Assembly (NCBI GenBank): GCA_016765535.1
Contig: JAESPQ010000052.1
Span: 1 to 64,000 of the forward strand
Reading direction: 5' to 3'
DNA: 64,000 nucleotides
Origin: Alteromonadaceae bacterium
GTDB lineage: Bacteria > Pseudomonadota > Gammaproteobacteria > Enterobacterales > Alteromonadaceae
Shown: piece after piece, positions 9,004-18,210 of the stretch
How positions within the stretch are numbered: position 1 is the stretch's first letter
Layout: each line of letters begins with the position of its first letter
Position numbers and translations under genes: made by a program
Notes under the pieces: model-generated
Database searches by the model: none
What the model saw: only the letters and a program-made list of their open reading frames with translations
What the model was told of the DNA's origin: nothing

Positions 9004-9762
9004 ATGATTTCATTAAAAAAAGTAAAGCAAAAAATATGCCCTACCGCTCGTAAAGAGATGATAGTAGACGCGGCACTTGAAATCATGGCGGCACAAGGCG
9101 TCGCCGCACTCACTATGGATAAAGTGATTGCTAAATTACCTTGCTCAAAGGGTACGGTTTATAATAATTTTTCGTGTAAAGAAGACTTATTAATGGGTAT
9201 TGGTGATAAAGCCGTTAAAATTTTAATTAGCTTTTTTAAACGCGCCATTAAATTTGAAGGCAGCACACGCGAAAAAGTATTATCAATACACCTATCATAT
9301 TTAATCTATGCCATTTTATATAATGATTTATTTCAATCTGTTATCGCGATAAAAAGCCCAACGGTATACAACAAAGCCAGTGCTGAAAAAATACAAGAGC
9401 ACGAGCAACTTGAATTAAAGTTAATGACTATTTTCAATGTCTTAATCACTACCGCTATTGAAAATGGTGATTTAAAAAATAATAATAATTTAACTAATCA
9501 ACAAATATCATTTTCATTGTGGGCAATGAATTTTGGCACTATCGCCCTACTAGGTGAAGACCTAGCAATTTGCGATGGCCGTAGAGGCTTAGAAGTAGAG
9601 CGCGAATATTTTAATCATAACAACATTCTACTCGATGGTTTAGGTTGGACACCATTGAATGCTGATTTTGATTATCGTCAAAGCGCGAGAAAAATATTAT
9701 CACAACTATTTTCACAAGAAATGACATTGATTGCCCAAAGTGGTCGTGTGTTAATGTTTTAA
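9004..9762 (+). CDS. TetR/AcrR-family transcriptional regulator
   Basis: 252 aa. The N-terminal helix-turn-helix is visible at residues about 17-62 (RKEMIVDAALEIMAAQGVAALTMDKVIAKL, then SKGTVYNNFSCKEDLL), followed by an all-helical ligand domain of about 190 residues with no family I can name. It precedes the RND/LolA-like/barrel genes in the same direction, and an identical palindrome lies before both transcription units, so it probably represses itself and that exporter. The inducer is unknown. Confidence 0.88.
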   Translation: MISLKKVKQKICPTARKEMIVDAALEIMAAQGVAALTMDKVIAKLPCSKGTVYNNFSCKEDLLMGIGDKAVKILISFFKRAIKFEGSTREKVLSIHLSYLIYAILYNDLFQSVIAIKSPTVYNKASAEKIQEHEQLELKLMTIFNVLITTAIENGDLKNNNNLTNQQISFSLWAMNFGTIALLGEDLAICDGRRGLEVEREYFNHNNILLDGLGWTPLNADFDYRQSARKILSQLFSQEMTLIAQSGRVLMF

Positions 9763-9915
9763 AATTTCTTTATAAAAGTAAAGATCTTGAACTTGTTTCA
9801 GCATCTCGTTTTAGTTTCAAGGTTAGTTAATTTAATAATTGATTAAGCAAACATTTACGGTAAAAAAAGACCTAAGTACTGGTTTTAGTTTTACCGTTAT
9901 TTTTTAAATCGAAGT

Positions 9916-9928
9916 TGACGATCCGTCA
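9916..9928. promoter_or_regulatory. Palindrome TGACG-N3-CGTCA upstream of the RND operon, likely TetR operator
   Basis: TGACGATCCGTCA, 27 nt before the RND start codon; arms identical to the site upstream of tetR (8896-8908). Confidence 0.62.
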
Positions 9929-9955
9929 CTTTAAGTAAGATAAATGGAGAAAAAA

Positions 9956-12259
9956 ATGTCAAGCAGATGGTTTAAATGGCTGACTAATCATCCGTGGTTA
10001 GTCATATTCACGTCTATACTACTGGCTTTAGCCGCCGCTTATGGTGCGCAAAATTTAGTCTTTAAAAGTGATTACCGAGTTTTTTTTGGTAAAGATAATC
10101 CACAATTAATTGCCTATGAGTCGATGCAAAAAATTTACAATAAAAGTGACACGGTAAATTTTATTTTAGCGCCTAAAAATAAACAAATTTTTACTAATAA
10201 AAACTTAGCTGCCATAAAAGTATTAACTGAAGCCAGTTGGCAAATACCTTATTCAACACGGGTCGACTCAATTACAAATTTTCAATATAGTCATGCTGAA
10301 GATGACGATATGATTGTTGAAGACTTAGTTTACGATGCATCAACATTAACTAAAGATAAAATTGAAAAAATAAAAGTAGTCGCGTTACATGAACCGCTAT
10401 TAGTTAACAGTATTATTTCCAAAGATTTAGCAGTAACCAACGTTAGCGTAACTATTCAATTACCGGGTAAAAACCCTGTTAAAGAAATGCCGACAGTAGT
10501 AAAAAAAGTACGCCAATTAAAAGCTGAATTTGAAGCAGCCAACCCTAACGTTGACGTTTACTTATCAGGCATGATAATGATGAATACCAGTTTTGCCGAA
10601 TCCTCTATTCATGATAGTTCAACCTTAGTGCCTTTAATGTTTTTAGTGGTTATTATTACCATAGGATTATTACTAAAAACCATCACAGGTACTATTTCAA
10701 CTATTGTTATTATTATTTTAAGCATTGTATCAACGATGGGATTAGCGGGTTGGATGGGATTTTATTTAACTGGCCCTTCAGCATCTGCGCCAACGATGAT
10801 TTTAACGTTAGCGGTAGCCGATTGTATTCATATTTTATCCACCATGTTTTATGAAATGCGACGTGGTATGGAAAAGAAAAAAGCGATTTTAGAAAGTTTA
10901 AAAGTCAATTTACAACCTATATTTTTAACCAGCGCCACTACCGCAATTGGCTTTTTAAGCATGAATTTTTCAGACTCACCACCGTTCCAAGATTTAGGTA
11001 ACTTGGTTGCCATTGGTGTCAGCATTGCTTTTGTTTTATCTATTACCTTATTTCCAGCGATGCTAGCTGCTTTACCGCTACACGTAAAACAAAAGCCAGA
11101 AGAAAAACATGACACGATGGATAAAATATCTCATTTTGTCATTAAACAACGTAAAACGTTATTGCCCGTAATGTCGGTGATCATGCTCGGTTTTGCTTTC
11201 TTTATTCCAAACAATCAGCTTAATGATGATTTTGTTAAGTACTTTGACGAAACCGTACCTTTTCGCCAAGCAACTGATTTTATGCAAGATCATTTAACAG
11301 GGATGACAATGGTCGAAATATCCGTTGACAGCCAAAAATCCAGTGGTATTAATGCTCCTGAGTATTTAAAAACCCTTGATAATTTTGCCCTATGGCTACG
11401 AGCAATGCCAATCACTGATCATGTAAATACCATTACTGACACCATGAAACGATTAAATAAAAATATGCATGGTGATGATCCTACTTGGTACAAACTACCC
11501 GACAACAATGAATTGTCAGCACAATATCTATTGTTATATGAAATGTCTTTACCTTATGGCTTAGATTTAAACAACCAATTAAATGTTGATAAATCATCGG
11601 CGCGCATAATTGCCACCTTCAAAAACATGACATCTAACGAAATGCTCGCCTTAGAAAAAACCTTACAACAATGGTTTAAAAACAACGCCAGTCAATATAA
11701 GGTAACGATTGCCAGCCCAAGTTTAATGTTTGCGCACATAGGTCAACGAAATATTCGCAGTATGCTTATTGGTACCACAGCGGCTTTATTCCTTATCTCT
11801 TTACTACTTGCTATCGCTCTTAAATCAGTGCGTTATGGTTTAATTAGTTTACTGCCTAACTTAGCGCCTGCTGCAGTTGCCTTTGGTTTATGGGGATTAT
11901 TTGATGGTCAAGTTGGTTTGGCATTATCGGTAGTAACAGGGATGACTTTAGGTATTGTCGTTGACGACACCGTACATTTTTTAAGTAAATATTTACATGC
12001 TCGTCGTGAAAAAAACGCCAATAGTCAGCAAGCGGTACAATATGCCTTTGGTAGTGTCGGTCGTGCATTATGGATCACCACCTTTGTATTGGTGGCAGGC
12101 TTTAGTATTTTGGCACAATCAAGCTTCAAGCTAAATTCTGACGCTGGTTTATTAACTGCCATAACAATTTTAATTGCCTTAGTTGTCGATTTCCTATTCT
12201 TACCGCCATTGCTAATGAAATTAGACAATGGCGACACATTATCTTTGGAGAAAAAATAA
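9956..12259 (+). CDS. RND-superfamily (MMPL-type) exporter
   Basis: 767 aa from the ATG at 9956, which has GGAG 7 nt upstream; an in-frame ATG at 9944 is itself part of that ribosome site. One N-terminal membrane helix, a periplasmic domain, a five-helix bundle, then the same pattern again: the half-size RND layout of the MMPL/hopanoid-exporter type. Proton-relay-like charged residues are seen in VADCIHIL and VVDDTVHFLSKY in the two bundles. It is followed with no gap by a LolA-like carrier and an outer-membrane barrel, suggesting export of a lipid or hydrophobic compound across the whole envelope. The substrate is unknown. Confidence 0.88.
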   Translation: MSSRWFKWLTNHPWLVIFTSILLALAAAYGAQNLVFKSDYRVFFGKDNPQLIAYESMQKIYNKSDTVNFILAPKNKQIFTNKNLAAIKVLTEASWQIPYSTRVDSITNFQYSHAEDDDMIVEDLVYDASTLTKDKIEKIKVVALHEPLLVNSIISKDLAVTNVSVTIQLPGKNPVKEMPTVVKKVRQLKAEFEAANPNVDVYLSGMIMMNTSFAESSIHDSSTLVPLMFLVVIITIGLLLKTITGTISTIVIIILSIVSTMGLAGWMGFYLTGPSASAPTMILTLAVADCIHILSTMFYEMRRGMEKKKAILESLKVNLQPIFLTSATTAIGFLSMNFSDSPPFQDLGNLVAIGVSIAFVLSITLFPAMLAALPLHVKQKPEEKHDTMDKISHFVIKQRKTLLPVMSVIMLGFAFFIPNNQLNDDFVKYFDETVPFRQATDFMQDHLTGMTMVEISVDSQKSSGINAPEYLKTLDNFALWLRAMPITDHVNTITDTMKRLNKNMHGDDPTWYKLPDNNELSAQYLLLYEMSLPYGLDLNNQLNVDKSSARIIATFKNMTSNEMLALEKTLQQWFKNNASQYKVTIASPSLMFAHIGQRNIRSMLIGTTAALFLISLLLAIALKSVRYGLISLLPNLAPAAVAFGLWGLFDGQVGLALSVVTGMTLGIVVDDTVHFLSKYLHARREKNANSQQAVQYAFGSVGRALWITTFVLVAGFSILAQSSFKLNSDAGLLTAITILIALVVDFLFLPPLLMKLDNGDTLSLEKK

Positions 12260-13078
12260 ATGAAATGTTATCAATCGGTATTTTCAAGTATTATTGCTAC
12301 AACATTGGCTATTGTTACCGTTATTACGCTAGCAACAGCATTTCCTAGTTATGCAGCAACACCAGAGCAACAAGGTTTAGCTATCTCTAAAGAAGCTAAA
12401 TCTCGCGATTTAGGTTGGCAAGACTCTACAGCCAATATGTTAATGAAACTACGCAATAGACAAGGCCAAGAAAGTATTCGCGAAATTAAAATTAAAAATC
12501 TTGAAGTCGCTGATGATGGCGATAAAGGCTTAACTATTTTTAACAAACCGCGTGACGTAAAAGGTACCGCTTTTTTAAGCTTTTCGCATAGTGTCGGCGC
12601 TGATGATCAATGGTTATATTTACCTGCATTAAAACGAGTAAAACGTATTTCATCACGCAACAAATCAGGTCCATTTATGGGTTCAGAATTTTCGTTTGAA
12701 GATTTAAGCTCGTTTGAAATCCCTAAATACACTTATAAATATTTAGGGGATGACAAAATAAATGGGCTTGATAGTTTTATGGTTGAGCAAATTCCTGTAG
12801 ACAAAAATTCAGGTTATACCCGTCGCATCGTTTGGCTTGATAAAAGTGAATATCGCATTCAAAAAATAGACTTTTATGATAGAAAAAACTCTTTATTAAA
12901 AACACTAAACTACAGTGACTACAAGCAGTTTTTAGCTAAATATTGGCGTCCCATGACAATGAACATGGTTAATCATCAAAACGGTAAGAGCACCGCATTA
13001 GTTTGGAGTAATTATAAATTTCGCGTTGGCTTAAAAGATAAAGATTTCAACAGAAATTCACTTAAAAGAGCCCATTAA
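12260..13078 (+). CDS. Outer membrane lipoprotein-sorting (LolA-like) periplasmic protein
   Basis: 272 aa. A signal peptide (residues 1-32, cleavage near SYAA-TPE) is followed by a LolA/LolB-like fold of the family named outer membrane lipoprotein-sorting protein (motifs DVKGTAFLSFSH, QWLYLPALKRVKRI, GSEFSFEDLSSFE). Such proteins regularly travel with MMPL-type RND genes. It probably carries the exported hydrophobic substrate through the periplasm rather than sorting lipoproteins. The ATG directly abuts the RND stop and its own stop overlaps the next start (TAATG), so the three genes are one coupled operon. Confidence 0.85.
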   Translation: MKCYQSVFSSIIATTLAIVTVITLATAFPSYAATPEQQGLAISKEAKSRDLGWQDSTANMLMKLRNRQGQESIREIKIKNLEVADDGDKGLTIFNKPRDVKGTAFLSFSHSVGADDQWLYLPALKRVKRISSRNKSGPFMGSEFSFEDLSSFEIPKYTYKYLGDDKINGLDSFMVEQIPVDKNSGYTRRIVWLDKSEYRIQKIDFYDRKNSLLKTLNYSDYKQFLAKYWRPMTMNMVNHQNGKSTALVWSNYKFRVGLKDKDFNRNSLKRAH

Positions 13079-14301
13079 TGAAAAAAATAGTGCTGTTAAT
13101 AACGTCTTTAATTCTTCCTCAAGCGTTAACAAACACCGCCTACTCCGCTGAGTTTGAACTCAGCGGGAAAGTCGCTATTGAGAGTCGATATTTTTTTCAA
13201 CAAGCACAATCGAGTGAACAAAGTGGACAATCTAACGTATCTGTTTTTGCTGAGCCTGAGCTCTATTGGAGTTGGAATGATGATTCCGACACTGTTTTAT
13301 TTAAGCCTTATCTACGTGCAGACCAAAATGACGCACAAAGAAGTCACGGCGACATTCGAGAGCTAATATGGACGCATGTCGGCGATGACTGGGAATTACG
13401 TACTGGTATTAATAAAGTCTATTGGGGAGTCACTGAATTCCAACACCTTGTTGATGTTATTAACCAAATCGATAGTGTTGAAGACATTGATGGTGAAGAC
13501 AAACTTGGTCAACAAATGATTAACTTATCTTTAGTGCGCGATTGGGGGATTGTTGATATTTTAGTAATGCCTGGTTTTAGAGAGCGCACTTTTGCGGGTA
13601 AACATGGTCGTTTACGTTCGAACTTAGTAGTTAACACCAACAAGGCTGAATATGAGGCCAGTGCAGGTCAACAGCATGTGGATTATGCATTGCGCTGGGC
13701 AAATAGCATTGGTGATTTTGATATTGGCACCAGTTGGTTTCATGGCACTAATCGAGATCCACTTTTTAAGTTAGGTGTTAAAAACATTAACGCCCCACCA
13801 CAATATACCAACTTAGAACTAACGCCTTATTATGAATTAATGGATCAAGTGTCTCTTGATGTACAGGCAACATTAGGCGATTGGTTATGGAAAGTAGAAG
13901 CGCTATACCGTAACACCAACACTTTAAATTATTGGGCAAGCCAAGCAGGTTTTGAATACACTCGTGTTGGTGTCTTTAACAGTGTGGTTGATGTGGGTTA
14001 TTTAATTGAATATGGTTGGGATTCGCGCGGCCAAAATTTTACCGTGATCAATCAAAATGACTTGTTTTTTGGTAGTCGCATTGCGTTAAACGATATGCAA
14101 AGTACCGAAATTTTAGCGGGCGTAGGTGTCGATTTAGATCATAATGCGCAAAGTTTTATTATTGAAACTAGTCGTCGTTTAGGCGATAGCTATAAACTTA
14201 GCTTAGACATGCGCTTATTTAGCAGTAACAACATCAACGATGTGCTAACGCAACTTCGCCAAGATGATCATTTGCAAATAACGTTAGAGAAGTATTTTTA
14301 A
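13078..14301 (+). CDS. Predicted outer-membrane beta-barrel protein of the RND/LolA-like operon
   Basis: 407 aa with an N-terminal signal peptide (about residues 1-23, TAYSA-EFELSG). The rest alternates polar and aromatic residues in strand-like segments and ends LEKYF with a terminal phenylalanine, as expected for a barrel inserted by Bam. DWELRTGINKVYWG and the WWG-like turns resemble porin-like proteins found beside MMPL/LolA-like pairs. It may be the outer-membrane exit for the exported substrate. I recognise the layout, not a named family. Confidence 0.75.
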   Translation: MKKIVLLITSLILPQALTNTAYSAEFELSGKVAIESRYFFQQAQSSEQSGQSNVSVFAEPELYWSWNDDSDTVLFKPYLRADQNDAQRSHGDIRELIWTHVGDDWELRTGINKVYWGVTEFQHLVDVINQIDSVEDIDGEDKLGQQMINLSLVRDWGIVDILVMPGFRERTFAGKHGRLRSNLVVNTNKAEYEASAGQQHVDYALRWANSIGDFDIGTSWFHGTNRDPLFKLGVKNINAPPQYTNLELTPYYELMDQVSLDVQATLGDWLWKVEALYRNTNTLNYWASQAGFEYTRVGVFNSVVDVGYLIEYGWDSRGQNFTVINQNDLFFGSRIALNDMQSTEILAGVGVDLDHNAQSFIIETSRRLGDSYKLSLDMRLFSSNNINDVLTQLRQDDHLQITLEKYF

Positions 14302-14332
14302 AACCTTATAAACGAGCGGAAAAACTGTCTAT

Positions 14333-14486
14333 TACGTAGGCATTTCGTCCCTCATATCCAGCCTATAAAACCGTAGGGTGGGCACCTTGCCCACCAAGTT
14401 AAACATTTTATCGCCCATAAAATTTTAATATACGAGTGAACAATCCGCTTACCGCGTGTGCATTTCGTTCCTCATGCACACCCTAC
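14333..14486. repeat. Dispersed hairpin repeats in the 317-nt gap before ydbH
   Basis: The gap 14302-14618 has no gene but holds a degenerate arm (14333-14366, GGCATTTCGTCCCTCAT), a hairpin CGTAGGGTGGGCACC-TTGCCCACC (14372-14395) and a third arm (14452-14486, GTGCATTTCGTTCCTCATGCAC then ACCCTAC). The same family recurs at 39290, 47253, 50480 and 50595. The GGTGGGCA/TGCCCACC core is a perfect stem that could act as a terminator. Confidence 0.85.
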
Positions 14487-14618
14487 AAAACTACAAAACT
14501 ACTTATTTACAAAATTTCACTTATATTTCTAGCTGGCTAGTTGTATCCTAGTCTTTTATTTTTATCCTGATATTTATGCCTACCTAAAATTAAAGGTATA
14601 GCTGACAAGGAAGCCTCT

Positions 14619-17348
14619 GTGCGATTTATAAAATTATTTTCGTTTATTTTTATCGCTTTATTCATTGTTTTAATAATAGCATTAACAATAACCTATAGTG
14701 CTCGTGTTGCAATAATAAATAAGTTAGTAAAAACGCAACCAAATTTAGTGCCTATAAACGTCAGCTGCCTAAACATCAGCCTTGCGGGTGACTTATCACT
14801 TATTATCGACAAATTATGCTTACAAACCGCTAAAGCCGACATTGAAATAATTGATGTGACCATACAATGGCAATATACCCCACAGATTAAGATCACCGAC
14901 ATTAAGGTGAACTTGGTTAACATTAAAGGTACAACGCCTTTATTTGCTAACGCGAAGCAAATGCGTCAACACAGCCCCAAACAAAGTGATGAACAACAAA
15001 GTATTAAGCAATTATTATTAACGACTTTACGACCTTATATAAAAAAAATTAGCCAATTTAAGTTACCAATAAATATCAATATTACCAAACTTTCCTATTT
15101 GCCTTTTACTAAGTTAAATAAAACAAAAACATTAAAAAAATTAGCGCAGGGCAACAAACCATACATAGGTAAACTATCTGTAGTAAACAACAATATTTCC
15201 TTTTCTTTACAAAACGCTAATAACATTACTTTTATCAAGGTAAAACTCAGCAAAAACAAAACAAATTTTTCAGTTGCTTTAGCCAGTAAACTACATTTAC
15301 TCAAAACTTTTGCGATGGCGCATCAACTACCGATCACCACGGCACTACAAAACACTTTAAATACCAACGAGTTATACGCCAGCTTTGACTCGTTAATAAC
15401 ATATCAAGATGGCACTCTTAGTATAAAAAATAAAATCACCAATATTGCCATAAAGTTAAATAACGGCATAGGCAAGAACGGCACATTAAAACTATTGGGT
15501 TCACTTAACTTTCAAAGTCGATTGAAGTTATTATCCCAATTGAAGGCTAAAGCGTTTACCCTCGACAGCGGTAGAAAAAACAAAATAAACAATGATGAAA
15601 TAGAATTAACCTTGACTGGAAAAAACGAAATAACATTAGAATATAACCAACCACAATTTATAGCACTATTAGAGCAAAACAAGGTATCGCCGACAATAAT
15701 ATCAATACTTAATGATAATCCACTAAATCACTTAACATTAACGTTGCAAAATAAGGTAACGCTAACCTTAACCAAGAAAAAAATAGCACTTAGCCAGATT
15801 AGAATTAGTGCTCGCAGTAATGAACAAATGCAGCAAATAAAACTTAATAATATCATTATTACTTTACCTCAGTACAACAACACTAATAAAAACAAAAAAA
15901 CAACATTGCCCACCTTTTCAATAGCAAAGTTTGAGATTGATAGCCAACTTAATTTGGCAAGTAATTGGAATGGCTTAGACAAATTAACCTCTGAGCCCAT
16001 AACGCTACATTTACTCGGTTCACTAAAACAAAACGAACAACAAACCGTAGTTAATTTAAATAAAAAATCATCGTTCACCGCCAGCAACATAGTGATATTA
16101 AAACCTAGTATCCAGAAAAAAAATAGCACTATAACAGCAATAAAAACTAAAGATTCATTAAGGTTAAAAACATTAACTACAAGTTTAAATGGCAGTGTAA
16201 AAGTATTAAAAAACAGCACTATTTCACTCAATTTAAAACTTCATAGCCAAGCATCACACGTTAATATTCAACCTGTATTACAACTAAAATCGCTCGATTT
16301 TTTTAGTGACGTAAAAGGCAATTTTGATGATATTCAAATTAATACTACAGTCCAAGCCGACGGCATAGACTTAGGTAATATTGAGTTAACAGGAGCAGCA
16401 CTAACCCCAAAAATAGTTATTAGCGCAACCCAATTATCGCTTACCGATTTATTATCATTAAATATAAAGTTACCAACCAAAGTTGCACTTATCGATGGCT
16501 TATTGACTTATCGTATATCAGGGCAATTAGCAAACTTAACTGCTATTGAAAACACAGCATTATCTGCATCAATCGCAATAACGTCAGTCAGCGGTAAAAT
16601 TAATGGCATTTGGCTACAAGATCTTAACTGGCAACAAGATTTCACGCTACACAAAGGAAAAATAACCACTCAAGCCAATGATGCGAAAAACTTAACTATG
16701 GAGTTAATTGACAGTTCTATCCCTATTGCAAAGCTTTCTATGAACACTCACTTAACCTTAAACAAAGATTTTAAACTGTATGTAAACGAGCTAAAAGGGA
16801 ATATTTTAGGTGGCAGCTTTTACATTCCAGCGATACAATGGCCATTAAAACTGGGGCGTTCAGTTGACGTTCAGCTAAATGCTATAGACTTAGCGCAAGT
16901 ATTAGCATTAGATAAAAGACAAGGTATTGTCGTTACTGGTAAAATATCAGGACAAATTCCTATTATATTTGATGGTAAAAAATATATGATTAAAGAAGGT
17001 GAGCTGCACAATATTAGCAATGGGGTTATTCAGGTAATGAACAACCCCGCAGTAGTAAATTTAAAAGCAAATAATAGCCAATTACAACTGGCATTTGACG
17101 CGCTGCAAAACTTGCAATATAACCAACTTTCTTCTGCTGTATCTTTGAGCGATGACGGTTACATGCTTTTAAAAACAGTGATAAAAGGCTACAACCCTGA
17201 TATTGATGATGATGTTAATTTGAACTTAAATTTAAATTACGATTTACTGGGTCTACTTGAGTCCTTGTCAATCACAGAGCGTTTTGAAAACAACCTAATT
17301 AAAGGTTTACAGAAAACCAAAGTTATACAAACCAAGGAGAAAAAATGA
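14619..17348 (+). CDS. ydbH: YdbH-like AsmA-family intermembrane lipid-transport protein
   Basis: 909 aa. One N-terminal membrane anchor (residues 5-28) followed by long beta-rich periplasmic sequence; near the C-terminus VQLNAIDLAQVLALDKRQGIVVTGKISGQIPI and the DDDVNLNLNLNYDL stretch match the end of YdbH. YdbH is one of three AsmA-like bridges (with TamB and YhdP) that move phospholipids to the outer membrane. The start is GTG (14619) with AAGGA 7 nt upstream. The stop overlaps the ynbE start (ATGA-type), and ynbE and ydbL follow as in E. coli, which settles the call. Confidence 0.9.
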   Translation: MRFIKLFSFIFIALFIVLIIALTITYSARVAIINKLVKTQPNLVPINVSCLNISLAGDLSLIIDKLCLQTAKADIEIIDVTIQWQYTPQIKITDIKVNLVNIKGTTPLFANAKQMRQHSPKQSDEQQSIKQLLLTTLRPYIKKISQFKLPININITKLSYLPFTKLNKTKTLKKLAQGNKPYIGKLSVVNNNISFSLQNANNITFIKVKLSKNKTNFSVALASKLHLLKTFAMAHQLPITTALQNTLNTNELYASFDSLITYQDGTLSIKNKITNIAIKLNNGIGKNGTLKLLGSLNFQSRLKLLSQLKAKAFTLDSGRKNKINNDEIELTLTGKNEITLEYNQPQFIALLEQNKVSPTIISILNDNPLNHLTLTLQNKVTLTLTKKKIALSQIRISARSNEQMQQIKLNNIIITLPQYNNTNKNKKTTLPTFSIAKFEIDSQLNLASNWNGLDKLTSEPITLHLLGSLKQNEQQTVVNLNKKSSFTASNIVILKPSIQKKNSTITAIKTKDSLRLKTLTTSLNGSVKVLKNSTISLNLKLHSQASHVNIQPVLQLKSLDFFSDVKGNFDDIQINTTVQADGIDLGNIELTGAALTPKIVISATQLSLTDLLSLNIKLPTKVALIDGLLTYRISGQLANLTAIENTALSASIAITSVSGKINGIWLQDLNWQQDFTLHKGKITTQANDAKNLTMELIDSSIPIAKLSMNTHLTLNKDFKLYVNELKGNILGGSFYIPAIQWPLKLGRSVDVQLNAIDLAQVLALDKRQGIVVTGKISGQIPIIFDGKKYMIKEGELHNISNGVIQVMNNPAVVNLKANNSQLQLAFDALQNLQYNQLSSAVSLSDDGYMLLKTVIKGYNPDIDDDVNLNLNLNYDLLGLLESLSITERFENNLIKGLQKTKVIQTKEKK

Positions 17349-17527
17349 AAAAAACACTAATGGCAGTATTAACACTTTTTATAATAAGTGGCTGTACCCA
17401 TAAAATAGAAATTAGCGCAAAAGAGCCGATCACCATTAATGTCAATTTAAAAATTGATCATGAAATAAGAGTGAAAGTAGATAAAGAACTAGATGACATA
17501 TTTAGTGATGAAAGCGACGTATTTTAA
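17345..17527 (+). CDS. ynbE: YnbE-family outer-membrane lipoprotein
   Basis: 60 aa. Signal sequence with lipobox ISGC (Cys17), then a short strand-forming domain with EPITINVNLKIDHEIRVKVDKELDDIF, the conserved YnbE pattern. In E. coli YnbE caps the YdbH C-terminus at the outer membrane, extending its lipid groove. Overlaps ydbH by 4 nt and is followed 9 nt later by ydbL. Confidence 0.9.
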   Translation: MKKTLMAVLTLFIISGCTHKIEISAKEPITINVNLKIDHEIRVKVDKELDDIFSDESDVF

Positions 17528-17536
17528 GGAACTAAA

Positions 17537-17905
17537 ATGACAAAATTAATGAGTAATAACTTAATCAAAAATATCAGCAATAATTTGATAAAAAAACTAA
17601 CCTTGGCACTTTTAGTTTCAACAATGGCTTTTTCAGCTTGGGCTATCTCTCTTAGTGATGCAAAACAGCAAGGATTAGTGGGTGAAATGCCCAATGGCTA
17701 TTTAGGCGTGGTTGTTAATGGTGCAGCAGCAAAAAGTTTAGTGGCTAGTATTAATGCCAAACGTAAAAGTATTTATATGAATTTGGCGCGTAAAAATAAA
17801 ATCACTATGGCGCAAGTTACCGCTTTAGCAGGCAAAAAATCCTTGGCTAAAACTAAATCAGGTAATTTTATTAAAAATGCTACCGGGCAATGGGTAAAAA
17901 AATAA
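17537..17905 (+). CDS. ydbL: YdbL-family periplasmic protein
   Basis: 122 aa, signal peptide about residues 18-37 (ALLVSTMAFSAWA), then SLSDAKQQGLVGEMPNGYLGVV and NAKRKSIYMNLARKN, the conserved YdbL/DUF1318 pattern. It modulates YdbH-YnbE assembly in E. coli. Third gene of the operon; GGAACTAAA precedes the ATG at 17537. A second in-frame ATG (MSNNL) lies 12 nt later and could be the start instead. Confidence 0.88.
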   Translation: MTKLMSNNLIKNISNNLIKKLTLALLVSTMAFSAWAISLSDAKQQGLVGEMPNGYLGVVVNGAAAKSLVASINAKRKSIYMNLARKNKITMAQVTALAGKKSLAKTKSGNFIKNATGQWVKK

Positions 17906-18020
17906 GAGACAAAAACAAGATTTAAGTGATTGAGTAAATTAGAGATCCCCTACAAATGTAGAATTTATTTATAAGTGCTTATACAATATGAATAAACATA
18001 GACGAAAGGTTAAATAAATC

Positions 18021-18191
18021 GTGCCTGATAAAGTCATTAAATTCGAATTTGAAAAACGTAATAAAAACAGTATTCGCTACAAAGAAGTACCTGAAAACGG
18101 TATGCCCCCCGTTTTAGGCTCTATTTATGTACAAAATTGGTTTGCGGGTGATAATAAAAACATTGAAGTGACGATAAAAACAAAAGACTAA
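18021..18191 (+). CDS. Small conserved hypothetical protein, 56 aa
   Basis: GTG-started frame encoding PDKVIKFEFEKRNKN, then IRYKEVPENGMPPVLGSIYVQ and a C-terminal strand IEVTIKTKD. The strand-turn-strand composition and strongly coding-like sequence resemble small conserved proteins annotated as hypothetical in several bacterial groups; I cannot name a function. It lies between ydbL and the trmH-family gene on the same strand, 19 nt before the latter, so probably co-transcribed with it. The ribosome site (AAAGG) is a little far, 12 nt from GTG. Confidence 0.6.
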   Translation: MPDKVIKFEFEKRNKNSIRYKEVPENGMPPVLGSIYVQNWFAGDNKNIEVTIKTKD

Positions 18192-18210
18192 GGTAAATAC
18201 AATAGCGATT

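Noticed and set aside
14693..16231. Several hydrophobic minus-strand frames within ydbH
   Set aside because: They are opposite-strand shadows of the beta-rich ydbH sequence without ribosome sites.
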